A stretch of DNA of 64,000 nucleotides. It comes from Corbicula japonica (taxonomy: Eukaryota; Mollusca; Bivalvia; Venerida; Cyrenidae). The stretch spans positions 1 to 64,000 of the forward strand of contig JAZAYU010000725.1 in assembly GCA_038501625.1 (NCBI GenBank), in the 5' to 3' direction. This document shows, piece after piece, positions 1 to 12,712 of the stretch (position 1 is the stretch's first letter; each line of letters begins with the position of its first letter). A model generated the notes under the pieces. The model was not told the DNA's origin. It was given only the letters and a program-made list of their open reading frames with translations, and searched no databases. The position numbers were made by a program, and so were the translations under genes.

Positions 1-17
1 ATTTTAACAAAATTTAA

Positions 18-1140
18 TTGATAATGAATATGGCCAGGTTGTTATGTAGTCCTAATTCCTATCTTTTACATATGGATCATTTCCTCACAGAAACCACAGT
101 GATGGTGTTCCGGATTCGTGGTTTTTCAGCCAGTGAGAGTGGATACATAGACTGGGATCTGTTCCAGGAGTTATTCAGCAATGTATTCGTTCCTCACTTT
201 TGAATTAAGCGACCGGTTCTGCTCCTCATATGAAACCACGATTGGCATCCCTTAAATTGATGAGGCCATGCTTAATTATATTGTTCTTGGGCTTCCAAGA
301 CATACCACACATACTAGAGCCACTTGATGTCAAGGTAACGAAGTCAGCATTCGATATATATAAGATTAAATATATTGCACAGTTAAGTCAATATACCTTT
401 CTTTGATGCTTAGCCCCTTGCGGTTTAAAATATTGCACACTTTAGTCTATCTTTCTTCTTTTGATGCTTAACTCCTCGCGGGGCTGTAGACATTTACGTG
501 ACACTATATTTAAAATTATTATAGATAAACAACATGTACACATATGATATTTCCGATATTAAATATTGTTTAATTAAAATTGTATTATTCATATTCAATA
601 GTGGCTGAGGTTTTGAATTCACGTGTGAACTTGAGTGCTACACGTGCGAAGATTGGACTAAGATAAAAATAGATTGTAGACAAATTTTGTATTTTAGCAT
701 GCATTAGACGAGGCGACATCTGCAACGATTTTGGAGACGTTTGCTGTTACCGGAATAAGTCCTTTCAATCCTGACGGTGTCGAGAAGACAAAATTGGTTG
801 CATCATCATTTGGCAACAGTTTGTATATTGCTCAAAATTTAATATTAACAGAAATATAGATCAGTTTTAAAGTATTGTTCCCACCGTAAAACTTCAGTTT
901 AAAATTGATAATATACTTCATTAGTGCACCTTCTGCCATTTTCTGTGCAACGTCCTTCATACAGAGACAAGGATGTTGTGCCACATGCAGCTCGAGTAAC
1001 GCTCTTGTGAATGGATTAATTCCGATGGCCTTATCAAGTATTCTACTACCGCCACCAGTGCAATCACCGCCTCGGAAGAAGAACAGGCGGATATTCACAG
1101 AAGCAACATCGTTAAGTAGTGTGGAAATGCAACTTAGGGT
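18..1140 (+). pseudogene. Decayed pogo/Tigger-like (DDE_1) transposase
   Basis: Three colinear pieces match pogo/Tigger/jerky-type transposases. ESGYIDWDLFQELFSNVF (about 138-192) corresponds to the 'G.m....F..Wf..vf.P' region. GLPRHTTH (about 290-313), then one frameshift, then ILEPLDVKV corresponds to the 'LPPHTTHILQPLDVGVF' block. LETFAVTGISPFNPDGVEK (about 733-792) is the usual C-terminal block. A proline/basic stretch (PPPVQSPPRKKNRR, about 1049-1090) may be the tail. Stops, frameshifts and an insertion between 345 and 700 show it is dead. The 5' part lies outside the window. Confidence 0.7.
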
Positions 1141-1330
1141 AAAGCTTAATTTGGTGTTTACAATTTAGAGCAATACAATGACTTTCAAAACACAAAGAGT
1201 ATATTAACTTGGCAAGTTTGTGCAACTCTATTTTTTTTCGCATAAAGCGTTATGAACGAGAACTAGATTTTTTACTCTTATACATAATAGGAAAAAGAGC
1301 ATGGTAATAAAAAACCAGATGGGTTTTCAG

Positions 1331-1752
1331 TTGAACGCTTGTGTCGCCCTCTAGTGCTATGTCGGAATAAAAATGCAAGTACAAAAAGGGGCATAACTCC
1401 ATCAAATGTAAGTTGACCTACAGAATTTGGCATCATCATGAGCGTGTTGTCATAAGCAATATAATTTGAAAGTTTGATGTAAAATATTAAGAAATGACAA
1501 AGTTATAGCCAACGTTAAGTTTTTGTGTAAAAATCCAAGTACAAAAGGGGGCATAACTCCATCAAATGTGACCTTGACATTGAGAATTTGGCATCATCTC
1601 GAGCTTGTTGTCATAAGCAATTTAATTTGAAAGTTTGATAAAGAAATATTAAGAAATGGCAAAGTTATAGCCAACGTTAAGTTTTCGTGACGGACGGACG
1701 GACAAAGCGGTCCCTATGTATCGCCATTTCTTCGAAAGGGCGACACAAAAAC
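1331..1752 (+). repeat. Short element with two ~160-bp direct repeats
   Basis: The block 'aaggggcataactccatcaa' with about 140 bp of following sequence occurs at about 1385 and again at about 1545. A GGAC tract follows. The ends are inverted: 'tgtgtcgccctctagtgc' near 1330 and 'gaaagggcgacaca' near 1735. It is probably a non-autonomous mobile element. Confidence 0.6.
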
Positions 1753-2946
1753 GAGAGGCTGGCGAAAGTTGAAAAAAGAATTGTAAGAAAGAAAACAACT
1801 CAAAACTAAAATGCAACTGATAGGAGGGCTATAAAAGGCAACATCGACGATAACAAAGTGTTATGAGCATTACTGTAAACATGTACATGTACTTATACAG
1901 CAGGTCTCGATAAATCCACTCGCCCGCTCGCATTTGCGAGTGAAAGTTCACATCGGGCGAGTAAAAAGTTGATCAAACTCGCTCGGCAGGGCGAGTAAGA
2001 TTCTCCAAGTCCAAATGCTGCTTCTCTAAACCTTAATAAATAAAGTTATTCGGTGAAACAATCAAACTGCAGACTGCATAAACTGTCAAACGAAAACCGG
2101 AAACCGACGTTATACCGAACGCGCACCTGTCGATCGTTTATGAATGAAACATTGCCGAATGCTTATATCATTATTGAGTTAATCGATTAATAATTCATTG
2201 AAGCAGAGTGCGTTAGAATTTTAATAAAATATAAATACGGGGTATTTCGAAGATTATATATTAAATGTAAAAAAACTATTATTATCAATTTATAATTATC
2301 TAAGCCGGTTATGCCAATACAGACTGACTAATAATCGCTCACCAGAGGCTTGGTCAAAGAACATTGTTCTGATATTGAAAGATCTAGTTTAAATCGAGCA
2401 GCATAATAAGAAAATGGCGTCTGCAAAATAGAAAAGCATCAAGTGCGAGAACATTTTGTGAAGGGCGAGTAAATTTTTAGGACAATAACATTTGTCGACA
2501 TAACTTTCGATTTCATCAGCGCCGGCTTTAAAATACACCATTTAGCTATAGGATCAGGGAATCTGGAAGACCAATGCCATTACGTGAATACTGAAGAGAA
2601 TTGTTCACCACTCTCTACAAAGTAGGAGTAGGACCGCCATGATTGTTTAGATGGGGGTCAGGGTTGGGTTATACCTACCAATTTAACTGTGTAACCGTGA
2701 ATTCCCCTCGCTAATTGCAGCCCTCTTGGGACCCTTTAGTAGAGAATTTTATTCTGTATTTACATAGCAAGGGAACGAGTTATCGTAGAGATATGTCTGT
2801 GGCAGTTAATTCAGCATGCTGAGTTCTTTAAATACAGAATTCATGATTTACCAATTTAGGTTAACACTCTTACTTACAGGTCAACTTTAATTCTTGGACT
2901 TTTAGTTTAGGTTATTATATCCAACACCAGAATATTGTTTTTAAAT
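1753..2946. other. Intergenic DNA, no gene recognised
   Basis: No supported coding region. The only structure noticed is a cluster of CGAG-rich short inverted motifs at about 1915-2000 ('ctcgcatttgcgag', 'gggcgagtaa'), which recur singly near 2465. Confidence 0.4.
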
Positions 2947-3232
2947 AGATGAAAAGGGAACTTTGAAAAACATCGAACACGAAAATTATAAAAATTTTGA
3001 AGGCTCGGTTTGATTGAGCCTGTTCAGACAATAAAGAAAATGCATATTACTGCCCACGCCGCCTAACCCCGGGTTAAGTGCAACTCAATATTTACACCAA
3101 TAACCAGTACAATTTAGATGTATCCAAAACGATGGTGTGCATATGGCGGTGAAACTGGAACCTTCAATGCGGTATTTTCATATTAATACCATTCCATGTT
3201 CAGCTGCGTATGGCCCCCATATAAAATAATGG
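2947..3232 (+). repeat. Dispersed repeat, 656-bp family, 5' part
   Basis: Diverged copy of the first ~285 bp of the unit tandemly repeated at 43749-45972. It starts 'gatgaaaagggaactttgaa', includes 'ctcggtttgattgagcctgt' and ends near 'cattccatgttcagctgcg'. Confidence 0.75.
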
Positions 3233-5252
3233 TTTAAGGTCGATTAAAGTTGTGTATAGTTCTCGTTGTGTCCAAACTGATAATTTTAACTCCCATATAG
3301 GAGCCATTTCATTGGAAAGCGAGGAGCCTAGCGGTCATTGCGTGTATCACAAGAACACCGATTGGCTGACAGAGGACATCCGAACTGACGTCACCGAAAA
3401 TCTCGCGTGTCTTACTAACGTTTTAAAATTCTTTAAACTTATTTTAATCATTTAAGCAATTAATGGACACTACATTTTCGTTTGATTATTTTGTCAATTC
3501 AATCTGGGATGTTTGAAAGAGATACGTATAGGTTAAAAACAGTTCGGCAAAAACAGTTTCTATGCTGTCTTCCTGATGTTTTTATAGTCTCTTTTCCTCA
3601 AGTATGTATTTGCAGACTGAGACGGTTCTGCCGATATCTGATGGTCACAAATCGCACATCAACATACTGGTGATCAACTAGGTTAAGGAACATAACCAGC
3701 GCACCAGCCATATCTTTCAGCCACTTGATGTTGGGTGTTTAAGGCCATAAGCAGCTAATGCCCCAAGTTCATAAGAATCTACTCCTCCTCTTAAATAAAA
3801 ATTTATAGATAACCCCAAAGTCATACAAACCTAGCCAACTATGCAAGAGAGCACGAGACAGAGACAGTTAACACCATCCCTATTCCCCAAAAAGGATAGT
3901 TCAAGTATGCCTAAATATAGTCACATACTATGATTGACAATCTGCATGGTTAGAAATTATCATCAAAGTAGGTAATAAAACTGATAACTATACTGAAGTG
4001 AAGTACGAGGAGACTTTTAACAACCACCTAATGGCACTTAACACCAGATGCAGCGATATATTAAATGTAAAGATAACCCCAAGGCCACATAATACGGGGC
4101 CAGTAGTGTAATGTAATGCTGTTCTGTCTTCAAATGCAAGCGATCTTGCTTAATCACATCAAACCTGAAATAAGCCCGACGTACTGGTACTCCCATATGA
4201 TCCGTCCGGCATTGATATTTAGAAGCCTATTCATGCTACAGCCTTCTGGAAACATATCTGCAATCCTTTATTTCAGAGGATCTATCTACTGTCTTTAAGG
4301 AATGGTCGGAATGCATTGTTCAGAAGCAAAACTTCAACAGCAATAGTAACAACTGTCTTAACAAGATAACGATGAATACCTCAATCCAAGATCTTGGAGC
4401 TATCATGAAAATCTCCCATCAAGAAAAGAAAGAGTGATTCATGCAGTCAGCCACTCAACAAGAAAAGAAAATGATCATCAACATAACTGTTACACTTCCA
4501 ACGCATACCACCTTTTGACCAGGCCCTTCATAACTACCGTGGTCTGATTCAGATTAAGTCGACAGTGTCATTACTGAAGAAGAAAAGTGTTGTGCGATAA
4601 ATTACAATCAGATCAATTGGAAATTTGCATATCCCTCGTGTCCACCAAGCGGGCAGTGTGTAAATACTGGATCCAAAGCGAACACGACTGTCACTATTGA
4701 ATTACCATTGTATTTCACAGAACTGGTGACGGCTACTATACATAAACGACTGTAAGAATTATTCCCTCTGCCCAGTACAGCCTTTTTTATTATCGCAAGA
4801 TCTTGTAAAAATATTTTTATTCAGTTATGGATTTGTTTAGTCATTTAAAAAGCGACATGTATGCTTTCAAAAGCCAGTGTCGTTTGTTTCTTACTGTAAA
4901 TTTAGCATTCGCCTTATCGGTGGTAACCTTGCCAACTTAGTTTTTCTCCTTAAATCTCATATATTGGGACTAAGGTTGTATATTTTGTGCATAGTGTCAT
5001 GAGCGTTGTATATACATTGAAGCTTTATTTTACACTATATTGTATCGTTTATATGCAAAGCGTCAGGAACGTTGTATACAAATTAAATAAAGCTTAATTT
5101 TATACTATATTGTATCGTTCAGTTGTTGGTTACAAAACAGCTGATCCGTGTATTCTTACACAAGTCTTCTCCGTGTCATTGTCACTAGACCTATGTACAT
5201 TCTGAATACAATTAACTATATTTCAAACGTCCTCTTTTCATAGTAAAAAGTA
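3233..5252. other. Intergenic DNA with a possible transposase tail
   Basis: No intact gene. At about 4573-4700 a broken frame (EEEKCC, then after a shift DQLEICISLV) faintly recalls Cys-rich tails of bivalve transposon proteins; this is memory only and weak. The motif 'gcttaattttatactatattgtatcgtt' is duplicated around 5024-5120. Confidence 0.25.
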
Positions 5253-7347
5253 CAGGGCAGTCGGAACGAAAGCAATATCCCCCGCCGCATGCAGGAATGG
5301 ATGCTTAATTGCAAATTAACAAATATATCTCCGGCAGTTTGGAAGTTATGGAGCAAATATGAAAGACATGGTTAAATATGAACCTTCAAAGACAATTAGT
5401 GACCTTGACCTTGACCTTCAGCCGGCCAGGTTGGAACATGGGTTCTGCACATCATCTTGGTGGAATGAACATTTTACTAATGTTTGATAAAATTCATTGC
5501 AAGGGTTAAGAAGATATGAACCGGACACAAAATACATAGTTCAAATCTTCAATGTCCTTGCCCTTGCGCCAGCCAGGTTGGAACATGGGTTCTGCACATC
5601 ATCTTGATGGGCTGAACATTTGATTAATGTTTCATGATATTCATTCTAGGGGTTCAAAAGATATGAACCAGACACAAAATACATAGTTCAAATATTCAAA
5701 CATCACTGGTGACCTTGACCTTGAGTTGGCCAGGTGGGAACATGGGTTCTGCACATTGTCTTCATGGGCTGAGCATTTGACTAAAGTTTCATAAAATTCA
5801 TTGACATTGAGCCAACCAGGTTGGAACATGGGTTCTGCACGTAGTCTTGATGGACATCTCCCCATCAGAACCCATGTTCCATCATGGCCGGTTCAATGTC
5901 AAGGTGACTAGGTCAGATTAAAGCAAAACTTTTGTTAACGAAATAGATAACACACTTTTTGCCCGATTGTCATCAAATTTGGTATGAATATTAATATTGA
6001 TGATCGCTACTCAAATTATTAAAATCATGTTCTTGAATTGCCCAGGAGCTCCGCCAGGGGGATTTGAATTTTTTCTTTTAAATTCTGTTTTTAACCTTTG
6101 ATTTTCTACAGTTATCAACCAGATTTTGACACAAACTTTATACCATCTTAAAATTCAATCTTTCCTGAAAAGTTAATTCACTGGTTGTTTAGTGATAAAA
6201 TTTGAAACAAATATTAGTAGCAGAGTGAAAATTTCAAGTATCAAAATTCCAGTATTTCTACCGTCTACAGCTATATTTAGATTCAATCTTAAGATGTTGT
6301 TAGGATGCATTATCAGTATTTCTCCAGTTGCTGGTCAATGAACTTTACTGCTTAGATCTCTGTTATGCAATATTAAGAACTTTGCTCTGGAATATTTTAT
6401 GGTGTAAATTTTGTCATTTACTATGTATACTGACCAAATAAACTTTCTTACTTTATAGCACTTTTAAAATCAGGCTTTTCTGAATATTTTATTAACTGTT
6501 TGTAGCACATTCTAAAAATGTTAAGACTAAATTTAAGAGAGGTATCAGCTGTAGTGTATGTACACAAACTGGCAAGTTAATTGGTCTCTCAAACCCTGGA
6601 ATGATTATCATGAAACTTAAGTGAAATGTTCAGTTCATGAACATGATATGCTTAACCCATGTTCCAACCTGGCTGGCTCAAGGTCAAGGCCGCCTGTGGC
6701 GTTTGAGCATATTTCGTGTCCTGTCCATAACTTTTCAACCCTTAGAAGGAATTTCATGAAACTTTAGTCAAACGTTCTCCCCATGCATACGACGTGCAGA
6801 ATCCATGCTCAAACAGGGCCGCCTCAATGTCAAGGTCACCAGTGGTGTTTTTTGAAAAACCTTGAAGGAATTTCATGAAAGTTGCTTGCTTTGTGTCCGG
6901 TCTATAACTTATTAACCCCTAGAACGAATTTCATGAAACTTTAGTCAAATGTTCTCCCCATCAAGACGATGTGCAGAACCCTTGTTCCAGCATGGCCGGT
7001 CATTGTCAAGGTCACCCGTGGTGTTCGAAGATTTGAACCATGCATTTCATGTTCAGTTCATATCTTCTGAACCCCTGGAATGAATATCATGAAATTTAAG
7101 TGGAATGTTCAGTTCATAAACCTGATGTGCAGAACCCATGTTCCAACCTGGCTGGCTCAAGGTCAAGGCCGCCTCTGGTGTTTGAGCAGGCCAATACTCT
7201 GAAACTTATCTGAACACGACATACCCTTGCACTTGAATAGGCTTCCACCTGCCTACCCGTTGCCCAGAGCTTTTGTTTAATTTGTTCTTAACCTTTCCCA
7301 CATTCACATCTGTGGCGGGGGATATTGCTGTCGTTCCGAATGCCTTG
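5253..7347. mobile_element. Non-autonomous TIR element with mirrored tandem arrays
   Basis: Ends are inverted over about 37 bp with four mismatches: 'gcaatatcccccgccgca' within 5253-5289 and 'tgtggcgggggatattgc' within 7311-7347. Inside, units of about 150 bp ('ggttggaacatgggttctgc') run forward at 5400-5855 and in reverse at 5860-5920 and 6650-7190. Many units carry TGACCTTGACCTTGA or its complement. No coding capacity was seen. No clear target-site duplication was found, so the superfamily is not assigned. Confidence 0.7.
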
Positions 7348-8746
7348 TTTTTTATTTCAACTCCAATAGATATTTTTAAACCAAGTCGTAATTATAGCAT
7401 CGTTTATTTAATATAAAACAATGAATGTTTTTAAACCAAGTCGTAATTATAGCATCGATTATTGAATATAAAACAATCAAAACAAACTTTGATATTTGGA
7501 AATGTCTCAGCGTTCTGTAGTTTCAAAGTTTCCTCCACTACTTTGTAAACTTTCTTTGTTCCTGTCCTTGACGATCCCTAAAAATTGACAGCAAAAATAC
7601 TGTGCAGATGTCATGTATTTCTTGCTAGTCGGTCTACACTTAAATTGTTTATATATATGTACGAGTGGCGTTTCATGTGTAAATTAAATGGTGCTCCTGT
7701 TTTGATAGAGGTAGGTGAAAACATTATTTATATTTTCATGCTGTCGGTACATGTTAAGACATTTTTTCTACCAGGGTGGAAAATTTTTATTTCGCCAAGA
7801 CATTATAGAACATTCAATAGGGTATGCTTGAACAACTGGTCTGTATAAGACAAGTAACTGAAAGGTAACCTATTTACGATTAGAATTACAATATTGGACT
7901 TGTCCGAAAGGTCTAAGCTCACGGGTCTAATTCGGAGTTAAGGGAAGATACACATTTAAACACTGGCGAACAGAGCGTTTTTTTTTATAACACTTGTTGG
8001 TAAATATTGATACAGAAATTTTCAAGAATGAAAAGTTTGTGTTTAGTTAACGACTCGGGAGGTTCATCAATGACTAGATTGTAAGAGTCTATTAAATAAT
8101 ATGAGATTATACAGAGAAGGAATATAAGTGTAGAACGCAGCTTATAAAAACATACCGAATTTTCCAGAAATTTCAACATCCAATTCAGATGTCATTGACA
8201 TCCTTGACAGCTTTCTAAACTGAAATTATTTAATTCACCAATAAACGATTACATCGAAACAAAAAATGAGGTTATAAATGTGACATTGAAGAAACAATTC
8301 TGAATAACTAAAACTGAACTTATCTGTGCTCAGTAGGTCGATGTTTTGAATTATTGCATTCCCTGTTCTGTTTATGTTGTTTCTATCAGAAAAATGCAGT
8401 TAAAGAGTATCTAACTGACAAATACTACTTGCAATAAAAAGCATTTCGAATGGGCATGATTTAGCTGACCCTCCATTGCCAGTAAAGAATGGTGTTAAAA
8501 GATTGTTTGAACCAATGTTTCTGTTCGGTCTAATAAATCTAGTTTACATATGTATTTTATACCTTAAAAGTAGTGTCAATTTGTGAAGATTCCGTGTTTT
8601 CAAATTATACACACCAGTTAAATGCTACATTTAGCAATTTGAGTTTAGGAAAAAGCCTTACCACACTGCTAGTAAAGATGTTTGGTTACATGATAACAGT
8701 AGGTCATGCCTAACCTCAACATTGATAATATATACTTTGATTTGTA
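7348..8746. other. Intergenic DNA, no feature recognised
   Basis: AT-rich. A short direct duplication ('ttttaaaccaagtcgtaatt') occurs at about 7373 and 7430. Open frames here are short and show no recognisable motif. Confidence 0.4.
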
Positions 8747-8862
8747 AGATGAAAATAAAAACTTTAAAAGCCATCGAACACGACAGATCTGAAAATATTT
8801 CAGGCCCGATTTGACTGAGACTGTTTATGGGATTCAATATCTTACTTCCCACGCCGTAATTA
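8747..8862 (+). repeat. Dispersed repeat, 656-bp family, fragment
   Basis: About 115 bp matching the start of the 656-bp unit ('agccatcgaacacgacagat', 'tgactgagactgttta', 'cccacgccg'), diverged and truncated. Confidence 0.6.
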
Positions 8863-8889
8863 ATTTACCAGTTCGTGATTGTTAAAGGA

Positions 8890-9250
8890 CAAGGTGAAAA
8901 TATGTGAGGTTGATGCACCAGATTCTGGTTTGAACCCTTAAGGTAAAATGCTTTGCCACTGAAAATTCCGACATTTTAGCTGTGTGTTTATGAGGGGCAT
9001 ATTTAAGTACCAATGACTTGTTTCAAGCCGGTATCCTACCTAATCTAATTGTGTTCCGTTAGTTCTTTGCAAGTAGCAAAGACCGGGTAGCAAAACTACT
9101 TAAACACTTTGATCAACATAGGTTCTGTGTCAAAATTGTACTTCCTTTTGATTAAATACAATATTTTGTCAATCCTTGGTTGTGAGTGGGAAATTTGCGT
9201 TATCTGACTGTGGCGATTTCCGATATACATATCTTTCTTGCTGTTTCATT
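8890..9250 (+). repeat. Dispersed repeat, diverged copy of the 12.05-kb family
   Basis: Shares ordered blocks with 12045-12440 and 18316-18720: 'ggtttgaaccc', 'tttgccactga', 'gtggcgatttccgatat'. It is strongly diverged. Confidence 0.5.
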
Positions 9251-9886
9251 AAAGAAAAACTGAATACGGCTTCATTACACAGGTAAATTAATCTCAAAAT
9301 AACATCCGAGTATTGAAATAAATATCACGCTTATTTTTGAAATATAAAGACGCGAGTTTAACAGCCTGTTCTTGCAAATTATGAACCCATAACGGCCATA
9401 AAGTTTCTAGTTTAGAACAGATCTAAAGATTTAAATAAGTTTGGTTTGTTTCTTTTTTTCCCTGTTTTAAATATGCCATTGACAGTTGGGTGCGAACTGG
9501 AGAAAATGGTGTTTATCAAAAGAGACTGAATAGGCATATCAGAAAAAACAAAACGCAAAAACCATAGCCTCTTTTCACAGCTAATGTAGGGAAAGACAGA
9601 TCACAAGTTTATAACATGACCAGTTTCAAAATAAAGACTCTATTAACACATTCAAAAAAACGGGGAACAGGGGATGGAAAGTAAGTGAAAATCAAATGAA
9701 ATTATTCCAAGGTGCAGCAATGACATTCTTATGTAGACAAAATCTTAAAATAATTGAAAACCAGAAGCTAATTATTATTTGTGTTGCCCGAAAGAGCTTG
9801 TTTATGTATTGTTTATGTTGCAAGAAACAGCTGTGTGTATGTTTTTTATAACAACAATTCATTATAAAAGAAAACTAGATGTTTTT

Positions 9887-11290
9887 TGTGAAAAACGCAT
9901 GTCTCCCCCTGCGCCCAGACCCCTGTGACCTTGACCTTTGACCTACTGATCCCATAATCAATAGGGTTCTTCTACTCAATAAGGACTATTACCCTTTTTA
10001 GTTTGAATGCTCTGGGTCAAGCGGTACTCCAGTAATTGACCGGATACGGTTTTTACTCTTCGGGGCCCCTGTGACCTTGACCTTTGACCTACTGACCCCA
10101 AAATCAATAGGAGTCCTCTACTCAATAAGGACATCCATCGTATGAAAATTGAATGGTCTGGGTAAAATAGAACTCCTACTATTGAGTGGAAACGGTATTC
10201 ACTCTTCAGGCCCCTGTGACCTTGACCTTTGACCTACTGACCCCAAAATCAATAGGGTTCTTCTAATCAAAAAAGGGCTATCACCCTATGAATTTTGAAG
10301 GCTGTGGGTCAAACGGTACTCCAGTTATTGAGCGGAAACGGTTTTCACTCTTCAGGCCCCTGTGACCTTGACCTTTGACCTACTGACCCCAAAATCACTA
10401 GGGTTCTTCTACTCTATAATGGCTATCAACCTATGAAGTTTGAAGTCCCTGGGTCAAAGGGTACTCAAGTTGTGGAGCAGAAACGGTTTTCACTCTTCGG
10501 GCCCCTGTGACCTTGACCTTTGACCTACTGACCCCAAAATCAATAGGGTTCTTCTACTCAATAAGGGCTGTCATCCTATGAAGTTTGAAGGCTCTGGGTC
10601 AAAGGGTTCTTGAATTATTGTGCGGAAACGGTTTTCACTCTTCAGGCCCCTGTGACCTTGACCTTTGACCTACTGACCCCAAAATCAGTAGGGTTCTTCT
10701 ACTCAATAAGGGCTATCACCCTATGAAGTTTGAAGGCTCTGAGTCAAAGGGTACTCAAATTATTGAGCGGAAACGGTTTTCACTCGTCGGGTCACTGTGA
10801 CCTTGACCTTTGACCTACTGACCCCAAAATCAATAAAGTTTTTTTACTCAATAAGGGCTGTCATCCTATGAAGTTTGAAGGCTCTGGGTCAAAAGGTACT
10901 AGAGTTCTTGAGCGGAAACGGTTTTCACTCTTCGGGTCACTGTGACCTTGACCTTTGACCTACTGACTCCAAAATCAATAGGGTTCTTCTACTCAATAAG
11001 GGCTATCACCCTATGAAGTTTGAAGGCTCTGGGTCAAAGGGTACTCGAGTTATTGCGCGGAAACGGTTTTCACTCTTCGGGTCACTGTGACCTTGACCTT
11101 TGACCTACTGACCCCAAAATCAATAGGATTCTTCTACTCAATAAGGGCTATAACCCTATGAAGTTTGAAGGCTCTGGGTCAAAGGGTACTCGAGTTATTG
11201 AGCGGAAACGGAAGTGTGACAGACGGAGTAACGGACAGGGCAAAAACAATATGTCTCCCCCAGAGGGGGGGGGGGGGGGGGGGGAGACAT
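9887..11290 (+). repeat. 145-bp tandem array, nine units, with inverted edges
   Basis: Nine units of 145-146 bp; 'tgaccttgacctttgacc' starts at 9926, 10072, 10217, 10363, 10508, 10653, 10798, 10943 and 11088. Each also carries variants of 'tactcaataagggctat' and 'agcggaaacggttttcactc'. The array opens with 'catgtctccccctg' (9899) and closes with 'atgtctcccccagag', a G tract, then 'gggagacat' (to 11290), so the edges are inverted. It is a repeat or satellite-like mobile element with no coding role. Confidence 0.9.
11265..11284 (+). repeat. Poly-G tract
   Basis: A run of about 20 consecutive G at the edge of the 145-bp array, next to an inverted 'ctcccccag'. It may form a hairpin or G-quadruplex and is likely length-variable. 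Confidence 0.9.
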
Positions 11291-11324
11291 AATTATTCCA
11301 CTTTACAGCCTTTTAACAACACCT

Positions 11325-11960
11325 CGAGGTACCTTGATGATTGTGTGAATATAGATAATAACCAATAACCATTATCCATCTCTGGTTAATAAAATTTACC
11401 CCCATGAACTACAACTTAATAAAGCAAACACTTCGGATAAGGAAGCAATCTTTATTGACGTTTTTAATTTTAATATAATAAATTTTCCGTTTTCAGACGG
11501 CGATGTTCATCGTGCAACATCTTACGGGGTTTATATCTCACAGCTTGTTCGCTTTTCTAGAGCTTGCAATGATGTTAATGATTTCAATGAACGTAATCTT
11601 TGCATTACAGAAAAAACTTAAAACAAGGTTAACGGTATCATAAATGAAGGAAAACGTTTTGCAAGTTTTATCGCCGATACCCAGATTTAATTAAAAAATA
11701 TAAGTGCAGTTTAAAATCACTATTGCAACAAGGAATTTCACAGCCAGTTTTTTATGGAGGTTTAATTTATACGAAACTTTAGAAAATAAAAGGCAATATT
11801 AATTTCCCCCAGTTATTCGTAAAAACCATCTGTAAATGCAAAAAGAAAGGTTACCAACATGATATTCTACAGCGCTCTGCGGGCCTGGTGATTAACCCAT
11901 CTACAGTTGATTACTATGCTAACCTCTTTGGATGCACGATGGTGACAGGGGTTCGAAAGT
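11325..11960 (+). pseudogene. Reverse-transcriptase C-terminal relic
   Basis: Starts with RYLDDCVNIDN (11327 on), an RT active-site-like YLDD box. After shifts there is an open run with DGDVHRATSYGVYISQLVRF (within 11494-11616), then RKTFCKFYRRYPDLIKKY and LLQQGISQPVFYGGLIY. This block order matches an RT-bearing protein I remember as abundant in bivalve genomes. The superfamily (non-LTR or Penelope-like) is not assigned. Several stops and frameshifts are present. A second fragment lies at 62090-62560 on the other strand. Confidence 0.65.
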
Positions 11961-12044
11961 TTATGAAGGATTATATGGAAATCTTTTCTTTAAAGAACCC
12001 TGTAATCGTGTTCTTGCTAATTTTACTCAAGGTACTCTGATTTC

Positions 12045-12440
12045 GGTCTGATCATCGAGTACTCCCCCATTAGCTTTGCAATGCTATTAGCTTCTTTTTT
12101 ATGTTTGTGTGCTTTTGCATGCAACATTGTTAAGCTGATGGGTGAGTTGGAGTTATTTCACCAAGACAACTTGTACTTGTTTGTTGATATGAGATCCTGT
12201 TGGGGCAAGTGTGAACCTGGTTTAAACATCCAGTGGCAATTTGTTTTGCCACTGACCGTTGCAAGGCGGTAACCCCAGGGGTTCTCTATGTCGTTATGGC
12301 GTTTTATTTGAATTGACATACTTATAACAACATGCTCTATTTACCTCTCTTTTCGCTGCGTGGGGAGGCTGTGTATTGTGAGTGTGGCGATTTCCGATAT
12401 GCATATTTTTCTTTTTCTACCGGTTTTCCATATAAATGTT
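12045..12440 (+). repeat. Dispersed repeat copy 1
   Basis: About 400 bp closely matching 18316-18720: 'gctttgcaatgctatta', 'ttgcatgcaacattgtta', 'gttggggcaagtgtga', 'tggcaatttgttttgccact', 'ggggaggctgtgt', 'gtggcgattt'. The 'ggtttaaac' core and the CT-rich tail would fit a SINE-like origin, but no clear A/B boxes were found. Confidence 0.75.
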
Positions 12441-12712
12441 GGCAGAAATAGCTTTTTCTGTGCTTTTAATGTTTTAAATGTTTCTGTCATTAGTGCACAA
12501 GTCATAACTTACATTTATTTTCAGGTTAAAAACATATAGAAGAAGACTTAATAAGTCACTCCGAAGTTATAATTCTTGTTAACAGATATGAATACTTAGA
12601 AGCACTAGGTAAAAATGACCAGTACCTTAAAAGTTGTAAGCAACATTTTTTAAATTTATTTGAAAGCATCGGAACTCAAAAAATCTTTAGGAGTTGGTAA
12701 CATTCCTTTCAT

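Noticed and set aside
8658..8852. Minus-strand frame with FKVFIFILQIKVYI followed by a gtaagg donor, considered as the TM7 end
   Set aside because: The sequence is part of the dispersed 656-bp repeat family; the exon at 13599-13640 fits the receptor exactly in phase and sequence.
9887..11290. CRISPR array
   Set aside because: The whole 145-bp unit repeats, without unique spacers between short repeats; the genome is eukaryotic.
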